A stretch of 64,000 nucleotides of DNA from Macrosoma leucophasiata (Eukaryota > Arthropoda > Insecta > Lepidoptera > Hedylidae), in contig JAWQUS010000002.1 of assembly GCA_036365455.1 (NCBI GenBank), positions 7,316,001 through 7,380,000 of the forward strand, in the 5' to 3' direction. Below the pieces are notes generated by a model that saw only the letters and a program-made list of their open reading frames with translations, did no database searches and was not told where the DNA came from. This document shows positions 55,575 through 64,000 of this stretch, piece after piece. Each line of letters begins with the position of its first letter. Positions within the stretch are counted from its first letter, which is position 1. Made by a program: the position numbers and the translations under genes.

Positions 55575-55805
55575 CTAAAAAAACACGTTTCATGTATAGA
55601 CAGAAGTTAAAAACGTTGATTTTATGGGCGTAGCCACGGTGCGGCAGAGTGGGGCGCTTGCCCCACCCTGGCTCTAATCTGTAAGGTACCTAATCAAACC
55701 TAAAAAACTTTATCATTTAGGTACTAACTACAATACTTTTTATCCGTTAGAAAGTTCACACTCGACAGTTGTCAGTCAAATTATACATACAGATACAGGG
55801 TGCTA

Positions 55806-56063
55806 TAGGTAAACAAGCATGCAGTTCACATTGATGTTAAGTGATGACTGCAGCCTATAGACACAAAGACCAAGGTCAAAATGCAGATGCGGTACCACCC
55901 CTTAGGCTCATGGTGTTACGCCTACGTGCTGGAAATTAGAGGGCCGTACATTACCACCTGACCGGAACACGATAGTGCTGAACACTACCATTTAGCGGGA
56001 AGTATATTAGGTAACGCGGTGGTGCCTACGCCCGCAAGCTTCGTCACTGGAGCTCGCGGAGCT
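55806..56063 (-). repeat. SINE-A, 3' tail missing
   Basis: Well preserved: AACAAGCATGCAGTTCACAT to TTCGTCACTGGAGCTCGCGG, followed by an inverted GCTCCAGTGGACG. Confidence 0.75.
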
Positions 56064-56194
56064 CCAGTGGACGGATACATGGATTTAGAATTTATCGGGA
56101 ACTTCAACAGTGAAACATTACCATCAACGAATTTTCGGTAATCCAAATCATTGAAAATTAGACCTTAAACTACACAGTTAAGGACTAAGGCACC

Positions 56195-56402
56195 GACGTG
56201 ATCTAACGGACATTTCTTCGATGTTGTCTCTGTAATAGTTATTACGAGGTCCATACATTACCAACTAACCGGCACACGACGCGATAGTGTGGCGGTAGTG
56301 ATGGATAGTCCTGGATGGACACTACTTTTTGGCGGCAGATAGATTAGGTAATCTGGTGGTGCCTACGCCCTCGAGCTCCTACACTGGAACTCTACCACCA
56401 GT
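56195..56402 (-). repeat. SINE-A, diverged
   Basis: 5' half of the family with a local duplication (GATAGTCCTGGATGG), ending CTCTACCACCAGTA. Confidence 0.62.
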
Positions 56403-56488
56403 AATAGGCTATTTTTATCTCTAGCGGAGAGTAGAAAAAGGCAGCTACTTTCCCTAGGCGACAATATTGCCTGGAGCCTTCATAGTCC

Positions 56489-57976
56489 AAGATCCCAGAC
56501 CGATAAGACACAACTTATTTTCTAAAGCATAGAACTTTCGGTTCTAAGTAGTCTCTCGTGTACTTTTTAATACCTGTACGCTTGTGGAGTTGGCTCGGTG
56601 ACACCTGCGCAGGTACCAGGTGAGAAAGGTAACTAAAAATCCGAGTTACTTAAGTTAAATTTAAATGACTGATTTTTATATATATTTTGTAGAATATTAC
56701 TCTGAAGTAATATCAAAAAAGTCAGACGCTTTCCATGCGCCAGAACTTTTGTCAGACGCTTTAAAGCTCTACAAAAAATAAATGAACTTAATTTATTTTT
56801 AAATGTCTGATTTTTATATATGTTATTCAAATAAATATTACAAAGTTATATTTAATCAGTCAGACAAATTGTAATGACCAAACATCCCCTAAACACAAAA
56901 ATTACTCAACTATGAGTATGAGCGCGAGAGCACTATGCGCATGCGCCTCAGAGTAAAATACCTTAATATTTGAAAAATACTTACTGCTTTCAATTTCATA
57001 TTTATAAAATGGATATTTTTGAGTTCTTTTAAGAAATCAGACCTTCTAATTTGATCGGGAGCAGCAATATTAAAATCCAGTTGTGTAGATTCTTGGCGGA
57101 GAGATCTTTCGTAATCTTTAATCGAAGGAGAGAAGTATTGATCAATAATAACGTTGTATCTTGTCGCTTTGAGTTGTATTACCATTAGCAGCATTTTTTT
57201 TGAAATAGCTCCAAAAGTTTTCGGGACATTTTTCATAGTATGTAGTAAAAAAAAAACATCAATCAATAAAATATCTGTTCGATCAGGTGGATTGTGCTCT
57301 AAACCTTTTTCTAAGGACTTCATTAAGGTTGATTTCGAGTGTTTTACAAATGGCTCCATCAATATGGCACATGGATAATGCCACTGGAGTAATAGAATAG
57401 GATAGAATTTAGGCCATATCTACTTTATGATCTATAGATATGCCAAGTACACGCCCAAAAAAATCTCTTAGAATCCGTACTTCTTGCACTTTACTACCTA
57501 CTTTCGTTTTCTTTTTTTTTTAATAATCCATTGTAAAGTTTTCCAGTGGTGTTTTTTTTAATACTTTTTTCAAACCTGCTTATATCCAATTCACACTCTG
57601 AGATACACATTTGACGTTTAGCGTCACCTATTTATTTGAATAACATATATAATAATCAGACATTTAAAAATAAATTAAGTTCATTTATTTTTGTAGAGCT
57701 TTAAAGCGTCTGACAAAAGTTCTGGCGCATGGAAAGCGTCTGACTTTTTTGATATTACTTCAGAGTAATATTCTACAAAATATATATAAAAATCAGTCAT
57801 TTAAATTTAACTTAAGTAACTCTGATTCTTAGTTACCTTTCTCACCTGGTACCTGCGCAGGTGTCACCGAGCCAACTCCACAAGCGTACAGGTATTAAAA
57901 AGTACACGAGAGACTACTTAGAACCGAAAGTTCTATGCTTTAGAAAATAAGTTGTGTCTTATCGCTCTGGGATCTT
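56489..57976. mobile_element. Element with ~346-bp inverted repeats
   Basis: 56489-56835 and 57631-57976 are near-identical reverse complements, starting AAGATCCCAGA, then CGATAAGACACAACTTATTT. Both arms contain GTCAGACGCTT twice, 31 bp apart. The 795-bp centre holds the pseudogene at 56985-57489. No clear target duplication was found. Such long arms with a coding centre are unusual among the short TIR elements here. Confidence 0.85.
56985..57489 (-). pseudogene. PIN-like ORF family member, two frameshifts
   Basis: Reading down from 57489: RILRDFFGRVLGISIDHKVD, then one frame over ILSYSITPVALSMCHIDGAI, then back to HSKSTLMKSLEKGLEHN, DILLIDVFFLLHTMKNVPKT, DQYFSPSIKDYERSLRQ and PDQIRRSDFLKELKN. 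From memory this matches a large, poorly named metazoan family with LGISxxxK, YPITPVPLSLCHxDG and SPSIKDxER blocks, found in many copies per genome. The hydrophobic-strand-plus-Asp order suggests a PIN-like nuclease fold (inference). Frame breaks near 57410 and 57340; the C-terminal half is missing. Confidence 0.7.
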
Positions 57977-58859
57977 ACTCTATCAGGATTCCGTCTAGGA
58001 AATAGATTTATCGTCATTTCTATCGGCTTTTTATTATTCCGTCAAAAACCACAAAGTTCAATATCTAAACTCCAAAGTAGTATAATAAATCTATGAAACT
58101 CAAGGTTAGAAGGGAAACTAATAAAGCCAAGGTTCTTAAATGAAACTACCTAGGTATTAAAACTTATTTTCTAGTGAAATTATATAATTTACTATCTACA
58201 TATTTATACAATTATTCCCTGAAGCAGCAGATGGACCCTACAGGGTCCAAGAACAATGAGAAATCTTTTGTCATATTTTTCGTGCTGCCTGAGGGCAAGT
58301 CGAACTAATTAAAATACTTATTTAATGTCCAAATTACAGCTTATTCTTAAATGCTGAAAACAATAGGTAAATATAATAAGTAGGTATACCTAAGTAGATA
58401 CTCTTAATGGTATAAAACAAACGACAACAATTTGATCAGAAATGGTCAGAATAATTTTATTGTCTTACGTTATTGTAACATAATCAAACAATATCAACTG
58501 AATATATCTACATAAGTATATACTTTTTTCTTGCTATCCTACGTAAATTATATTTAAGAGTTAAAATCAAATGACGCACATTCGGATTATATTTGTATAT
58601 TGTGCCAATTTGAGTAACGCCGTGATGTATACAAGGCCACATAACTTCCATAGAACAACAGCTGTAGGGTACATTATCTCCGACAAATTTACGACTCAAC
58701 CTAAAAAAATAACAACACCAGTATTTCCAAATATGTACTTATGTATGTATCTTCACGCCAAGTCCCTTACCTCCCTAAGAGGGGGATAGTGACTTGCCGA
58801 TATCGGGTTTGTAAAGGCTAGCAAATAGTTTATGACAGTCAGTCATAGAGTAACGATCA
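57977..58859. other. Spacer, no gene seen
   Basis: AT-rich; a LINE tail scrap (TGTATGTATCTTCACGCC) lies at 58741-58760. Confidence 0.5.
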
Positions 58860-59340
58860 TTCAGTCACAGTCACACAGTTGAATCGAATTATTATGGGGC
58901 AGTTATGCTGCCAGTTAGAATAGTGAACGTCAGTGATATTAAAGTGATATAACGCGGGTAGTTTTGAATCAAATGAGCAGAAGACTAGTGATAGTAGTAG
59001 TATCGTATCCTGGTAAATGTGGTTTCCCAGTTCGAAGGGTTTCTTGCCCGTTCTTCCCTGTCGGAGGTATTCGAATGGGCGGATCTTTGGCAATAAACGA
59101 CTATTGCTTCACCTTCTGCCAAACCCTGTGCTTTATTTCATCACCCGCTCGAGTTCCCACCTACAGACGCCCACAAACACGAATAACATATCAGCTTATG
59201 GAAAGAAACGCAGACAATACTACCTAGATGTCCTAGATGTCCTGACTGGAGAGGCCTCCTGCCGACATATATATATTTTTTTGTAAATGTCTCAATGTGC
59301 TGTTGTTTCTGAATAAATGTTTCTTCTTCTTCTTCTAGAA
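58860..59340 (+). repeat. Possible retroposon 3' end
   Basis: Ends CTGAATAAATGTTTCTTC followed by (TTC)n, like the simple tail of a non-LTR element or retroposed transcript. Open frames of 78-89 codons overlap on both strands but none is recognisable. Confidence 0.4.
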
Positions 59341-59419
59341 TGTCTTACGCCTCTTTAACTCGCCCAAAAATTGGTCGCATATATTGGCAAAAAAGTATTC
59401 ACTTTAAAATAGTCCCGTC

Positions 59420-59736
59420 CTTATAAAATTACTTCTCCTTCGCGTTGCTCATCGTCTCGCTTCTTTCTTTTTATTATCCTTTTGCGGCTGTCTTTGTAAT
59501 CTTCAGTACACTTTTCTTTTACAGCTTTTTCTTTTACAAATGTATCGAATAATTCGCGTTGATTTTTCAAAAAAAATCAGGGAATCGTAAAGGCTGGAGA
59601 CTACCTCAACGTTTGTGTCCACACCTTGCAAAACTTTAGAAACGGTATTAAATTGTTTTAGGACTGATCCCCAGAATTCTGATAATATCGCTGTTTCTAA
59701 GGAATTTAGTTGAGCCAATAAACCTGTAGCTTTATT
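59420..59736 (-). pseudogene. hAT transposase fragment (ZMYM1-like)
   Basis: Reverse complement gives ATGLLAQLNSLETAILSEFW, then LKQFNTVSKVLQGVDTNVE and SLYDSLIFF, the block after the DUF4371 core in ZMYM1-like hAT transposases (LNxLETxxxxxxWxxxLxxxNxTSKxLQ). The frame then shifts to KCTEDYKDSRKRIIKRKK. A repeat H (59741) separates it from any N-terminal part. Confidence 0.72.
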
Positions 59737-59740
59737 TTTG

Positions 59741-59911
59741 ACTAGCTGTTGCCCGCGGCTTTGCCCGTGTGTATGTCGTTTTATAAATCACTAAGCCTAT
59801 GTTCTTTCTAAAAGTCAGCTCTATCTCTGTACCAAATTTCATTAAAATCGGTTCAGTCGTTTGGACGTGAAAAGGTAACAGACAGACAGCATTTATAATA
59901 TTAGTAGGGAA
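59741..59911 (+). repeat. Repeat H, short copy
   Basis: ACTAGCTGTTGCCCGCGGCT to CATTTATAATATTAGTAGGG, with an internal deletion relative to 55173-55412. Confidence 0.72.
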
Positions 59912-60480
59912 GTAGGGATTAAGGCTTTTTGTTGCGAAATTATCGTGAATGTTCAGCAATAAGATAAGGGGTCAAAGCTTTTGACGTTTTCTTTTAGCTG
60001 GTATTAAATTTAGTAAAGACGTCGCCAGCCAACGAATTAGAGAGGGCAGCTTGGCTCTAGAGGCAGAGAATAATACTGCTAGAGGGGGCAAGTTGGTACC
60101 TATACTTATGGTACATATCAGTCTTTCCTGTGTACAAATACAAATACAAAGTTTAAATTGTGTTGCTTTTAGTTTCTATTCTATAGAGAGGAGCAGCTGC
60201 CCCCCTCTGCCACCCCCCGATGACCAACGTCCAAGATTATCATTGTCCGTTTTTAAACTAAAAACTTCAGATAACGAAGGATGACAAAGTAAATTTGTAC
60301 GTATCAAGTGAAATAAAAATGAAATTATTTGAAAAGAATTGAAATTAACACGTTCCGAGTAATCATCTCAACCAATTCGAATTTCTTCAGTAATCCACGC
60401 ACAACACAAGGAGCGGCTTTCATACATCAATTGAATTTAAAATTTCTTCAGATATGAAATCAACATGTGAAAAGGGGCGG

Positions 60481-60622
60481 GGCGTTTTAGGCTTCCGTCT
60501 TGAAATATTTTTTTGGATTTTTCAAACGTCCAAACCAAAGCCCCTGGGGCAGCCTACCGGCCGCCCCTCGTGACCTACCGCCCCGGGCTATAGCCCTTCT
60601 GGCCCTAGTAAATACACCCCTG
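60481..60622 (-). repeat. hAT terminal region
   Basis: Read inward from 60622: CAGGGGTGTATTTACTAGGG, then GGGCTATAGCCC and GGGGCGGTAGG, a typical GC-rich hAT end in front of the transposase remnant at 59420-59736. The matching far end was not found. Confidence 0.6.
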
Positions 60623-60627
60623 CCTCC

Positions 60628-60845
60628 CGTGCTTCTTATACATTCATCATTGCATGTCGATTCCTAAAACTTTTGATTCCACTCCCAGACAGTACTCGAC
60701 CTATTTGGTCATGGTAGGTTAGTCTTAGTCTTCCTGGGCCTCTGCAACCATCCACATTCGCATTGTATATCTGTTTAGTCATTCGCTCATTCGATATTCT
60801 TTCTTTATGCCCGAACCATTTGAGCATGCCTTTTTTCATTTTTCT
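60628..60845 (-). pseudogene. Non-LTR RT C-terminal fragment
   Basis: KKGMLKWFGHKERISNERMT, then GRLRLTYHDQIGRVL, the RWFGHVER...RGRPRxTxxDQI block at the C-terminus of many arthropod LINE enzymes. Same family as the tail at 17665-17838. Confidence 0.75.
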
Positions 60846-60867
60846 ATCAATGAGATAATTATAACAA

Positions 60868-60992
60868 CTAAGATCTCAAGTGTGGCAACGCATCTGCATT
60901 TAGACCTCTGGTTTTTATGTAGATGTGTATAGGCTGCAGTCATCACAAAAAAATCATGTGAACTGCATGTTTGTTTGCCACCTTCCATTATC
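60868..60992 (+). repeat. SINE-A 3' half
   Basis: From ACTAAGATCTCAAGTGTGGC to TTTGCCACCTTCCATTATC, with an A-run replacing part of the AACATCAATG block. Confidence 0.68.
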
Positions 60993-61569
60993 ATAACGGC
61001 ACCAAGGCTCTACAATACTCAATACTCATTTTTTCATTTAACGGAAACTATTTTCGAGAAGGTCTATGCTCATTCCCACGACAGAGATAGTAGGTAATTA
61101 ACATACCTAATTATTTTAATCATGAGTACGTAATTATTAAATTCATATTTCTAAGATTACAATCAGTCTATATTTAACGAATTCAGCCAATTAGGTATTT
61201 CCTTACTTTTGCGCTGAAGTAAAAATTTAAGATGTACCTTTACCACGTCTTCTCTTCTAATTCATCAATAGTTAGCCTATTGGGCATAGTACCTATTTCA
61301 TGCTGTCAGCGTCAGCTACATTATATATTTATCCATAGCTGACGTTGACAACAACTGCAGCTCGACCGCCTAACTTAATCTTTTGTTCTTCGATTTTCCT
61401 TTGATTTTGTTTCTTTCGTACCGCCAATAAGAACAATAGCAAAAGGCTGTATGAAAGCGATAACAATACTCAGAATCTTATTACGAAGAACCTCTTGCGT
61501 GTATGTATAGGTGGTACTTCGTAAGAACCAAAATCAAAGTCTTGCCTAATTTGTACAGAAGTAGGTAGG
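60993..61569. other. Spacer, no gene seen
   Basis: A short inverted CTGTCAGCGTCAGCT / AGCTGACGTTGACA pair at 61303-61350 is the only structure noticed. Confidence 0.5.
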
Positions 61570-61784
61570 TAGAAGCTTGTCTAAGCTGAAATGACGCGCC
61601 CCACCACCCAAATACTAATAAGTGTTGGTGGTGACACTTTATCTGTGTGGGAGCGTCGACTACTAGAATACTAGAACTACTACGCTCCCACACAGATAAA
61701 ATGTCACCACCAACACTTGCACTCACACATCGAAAGCAACTAATTAAGTAGTGGGGCGCGTCAATTCAGCTTAGACAAGCTCTA
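61570..61784. mobile_element. Two-step fold-back element, 215 bp
   Basis: Outer arms GAAGCTTGTCTAAGCTGAAA and TTCAGCTTAGACAAGCTC, continuing into GACGCGCCCCAC, are flanked by TA (61570 and 61783). Unpaired spacers follow, then a second long inverted pair AGTGTTGGTGGTGACA...TTTATCTGTGTGGGAGCG with its inverse. The whole can form a cruciform with two stems in line. Confidence 0.82.
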
Positions 61785-62411
61785 GTCGTTTAAGGGCCGA
61801 TTTCACCGTCTTATTATGACGCGTTTTACGTACGTAAACAAGTTCAATAACACTATTAGATTTTACCGACGAAAATTGTTCGTGATAAGGTTGAAATTGG
61901 ATGCAAATTTTAAGCTAAAACGTGTTTTATTAAACTCAGTTCTCAGAGCAAACGGTCTAAGACACTGGTTTTGGTCACAACAGCAGTACCTAATAGCTGA
62001 TGGCAAAACTTTCCTGCGCTCCAGCGGTAAATAGATACTTAAAGTATTATTGGGACTACCTACTTATGACGTCACGAATTATTAACTATAAAGTTTTTAT
62101 ACTAACATATCATTCTCATCGACATTCCCACCGTCTGAATACCAGGGTATATAATACCACTCCTGATAGTTGACGCGCCCACAGCAGTGAAACCTCGTCT
62201 GTAGTCTGTCTATTGCGATCTTTGAAGGCAAATGGCTGGCATAACGCAACATTGCTTTGGTTATTCCGCCTTTTATTTTGGCTGAAAATATCTATTATAA
62301 GTAATTATCACGAAAACAGGAAACTATTAAGCACCTAAGTGTCTGTATATACCTAAGTGAACCTACTTATGTAGGTACTCCGGAGATTTGCAAACTGCGA
62401 TTTGAAACTCA
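61785..62411. other. Spacer, no supported gene
   Basis: An open frame of 72 codons at 61816 is not recognisable and lacks supporting context. Confidence 0.5.
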
Positions 62412-62524
62412 TTCACCTAAACATTACCATTTGGCGGCAAATAGATTATGTAATGCGGTTATAATATGTAGTATTACTACGTCTGCGGTCTCAAGCTCCG
62501 ACACTGGGACTCTAGCACTAGTAA
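62412..62524 (-). repeat. SINE-A fragment
   Basis: 5' part only: AACATTACCATTTGGCGGCA to GGGACTCTAGCACTAGTA. Confidence 0.6.
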
Positions 62525-62848
62525 ATAGGACTTATTTAGTCTTCTGCCTACAGGCACCTAAGGCATACAATGTAAGAGATGACTAAAATGACCCTAATCG
62601 TTGAACTGCAAGAGCGCAGATTCTAGCCACCCAGATGGTCCCGAATGGCTACGAAAAGCCGGCGCCAAGAAAAAGTAAAATGCGAGGGCGTAGTGATAAT
62701 ACATATATAGGGTGTATCGGCTGGTATCGGTTAAATATGTAATTTCTACCTCTATTACCAAAAAATGGTAGGTTTAGTAGGTAGGTAAGTAAATGTACTC
62801 AAGAAGTTTTGTTTTAGGTATTATAACTAGATAAGTGTAGATTAATAC

Positions 62849-63005
62849 CTCGTATTATCGTCGATTGCAGTCCGGAATAAAACATTATAGCTAAAAATAG
62901 AATTATCATAACAATAAGAGCCCACACGTAGTAGTAGAGACCGTTTGTAACATTGTACTCTCTCTTTGGTAGACCAGCTCTGAATAACTGATACAAGCCA
63001 TAAAG
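62849..63005 (-). CDS. Possible exon of a membrane protein
   Basis: Acceptor TTGCAATTTACAG before 63005 (phase 0), donor CGAG|GTATTA at 62849 (phase 1). Encodes LYGLYQLFRAGLPKREYNVT and then a hydrophobic segment (YYYVWALIVMIILFLAIMFY) of transmembrane length followed by SGLQSTIIR. An insect chemoreceptor or other multi-pass protein is possible, but no diagnostic motif is present. No partner exon was found. Confidence 0.4.
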
Positions 63006-63030
63006 CTGTAAATTGCAAAACAATACGTTA

Positions 63031-63482
63031 TGCCCCGTTTTCACTAGGGGACATTTGTTCTGCGACTCTGTCGCTCGACATGTATTCTACGTGTCGGGCG
63101 AGGTCGCAAGCGATATCGCCCGACATCGCAGCGGACATCTACGTGTCACAGAACAAGTCCCATGTAGACGCTCGCTGAGCGTCGACATGCGCGACTTTCG
63201 TGACCCTCGACAGTCGCCCGACAAGGTTTGCGCAGTGAGGACGTGACGAAAAAAAGGTATAATTAATTTTAAAAAATATTTGTAATGTTCTTCCGAATAA
63301 AAATGTAAGCGGCAAAGAACAACACTAGCTCCTCAGGCGACATCTCAATCACAACTGTATAATGTGGACGAGCAAATATTGAGCGACATTGTCCCAACAA
63401 GTCGCAGATACATACAACGTAATGTCACGCGATATGTCGCGTGGCATATCCCTGCGACATGTCGCCTAATGAATACATGGCT
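63031..63482. repeat. Element with GCGACATGTCGC clusters
   Basis: Ends TTTTCACTAGGGGACAT and ATGTCGCCTAATGAATAC are imperfectly inverted. Inside, GTCGC, GCGAC and CGACATGT motifs recur in both orientations, dense at 63050-63230 and 63380-63470. A TIR element with subterminal binding-site repeats is the likely reading. Confidence 0.55.
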
Positions 63483-63646
63483 TTACTGTTTAAAAGTACT
63501 TAGCTCAGATATAGGTACCCAAGGGTTGAGCTGCTTGTTTTAACATATGAACTAGGTACTCTAAATTAGGTACAGTAAATTTCTCAACAGCTCTAAATTA
63601 GTAAGTAAAAGCATTTCAGGGCACTGAACATTAGGTAGGTTAATAC

Positions 63647-63982
63647 GTCCCACTGCTGGGCACGAGTCTTTCCCCTTTTTTAGGGGGATTCCTGGAGCTA
63701 ACTCCACCACGCTGCTCCAATGCGGATTGGTGGAGGTGTTGGGGTTAATGGCCAACCCGCTGTCGGATGTTTTTCAAACCGCCCATAAGGCCTCCGACAA
63801 GGTTTAACGACTGCTATCTATCGATAGCAACCGGGACCGACGGTTAACGTGCCCTCCGAAGCACGGAAACGCGCCTTAATTTGCCACTAACGGTCACCCA
63901 TCACACTACGCGACCGCACCCGTAGTGCTTAACCGAGTAAATCGTTTACGATCTATACCAGCCGCCGGGCCATGCGCGCTTC
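63647..63982 (-). repeat. SINE-B with 13-bp target duplication
   Basis: GGTAGGTTAATAC flanks it (63634-63646 and 63983-63995). Sense start GAAGCGCGCATGGCCCGGCG. It lacks the (ATT)n tail of other copies and stops at GGGACG, so the 3' end is shortened yet the duplication is exact. Confidence 0.88.
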
Positions 63983-64000
63983 GGTAGGTTAATACCTATA

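Noticed and set aside
56985..57362. Intact host exon ending at a GTAAGT donor
   Set aside because: Upstream family blocks are in other frames, so the open stretch is part of a frameshifted pseudogene; the GTAAGT may be chance.
55617..60622. One large hAT element from 55.6 to 60.6 kb
   Set aside because: GC-rich hAT-like motifs occur at both places, but the end sequences differ and no matching duplication was found.

Overview
This is nuclear DNA of an insect, almost certainly a moth or butterfly. It is AT-rich, with intron-split genes and canonical GT/AG splice sites. It is packed with interspersed repeats of lepidopteran type: repeat ends reading ACTAGC...CCCGCGGCTTCG, tRNA-derived SINEs, RTE, Jockey and CR1-like LINEs, mariner, hAT and short TIR elements. 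There is no bacterial, plasmid, CRISPR or phage signal. Most of the window is transposable-element sequence, much of it nested.

Host genes. (1) On the minus strand, 29618 down to 20429, lies the 5' end of a kinesin motor gene of kinesin-3 (KIF16B/STARD9-like) type. Four exons give an uninterrupted 142-residue N-terminus through the ATP-binding P-loop; later exons were not found and may lie left of the window. (2) On the plus strand, 42727 to 49773, is a complete five-exon isopentenyl-diphosphate delta-isomerase gene (251 aa, with a putative mitochondrial presequence) and a polyadenylation signal at 49911. It acts in the mevalonate pathway, which in insects feeds juvenile-hormone synthesis. 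(3) Weaker exon candidates on the minus strand are at 53193-53616 (a possible two-exon, 113-aa gene), 55467-55574, and 62849-63005 (a membrane-spanning exon).

Repeat layout. 1-20.4 kb: SINEs, short TIR elements, a tandem-repeat-bearing element at 9.6-10.3 kb and RTE-type LINE remains. 20.4-29.6 kb: the kinesin introns, loaded with SINEs, a LINE and a frameshifted mariner. 31.8-36.8 kb: a plus-strand LINE split by a younger minus-strand LINE that keeps a 969-codon open frame. 37-42 kb: tandem repeats, TIR elements and a 17-bp minisatellite. 42.7-49.9 kb: the isomerase gene with repeats in introns 2, 3 and 4. 50-57 kb: a Jockey fragment, a 1.07-kb hAT with perfect target duplication, and a 1.49-kb element with about 346-bp inverted repeats around a frameshifted open frame of an uncharacterised (possibly PIN-like) family. 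57-64 kb: hAT and LINE fragments, palindromic elements and a SINE with a 13-bp target duplication.

SINE and repeat letters (SINE-A, B, C, D; repeat E, F, G, H, J) are my own labels for families recurring inside the window, not published names. The best novelty candidates are the long-TIR element at 56.5-58.0 kb, repeat family E inside its own inverted-repeat shell at 44.9-45.4 kb, and the snap-back filler at a SINE junction at 21.3 kb.
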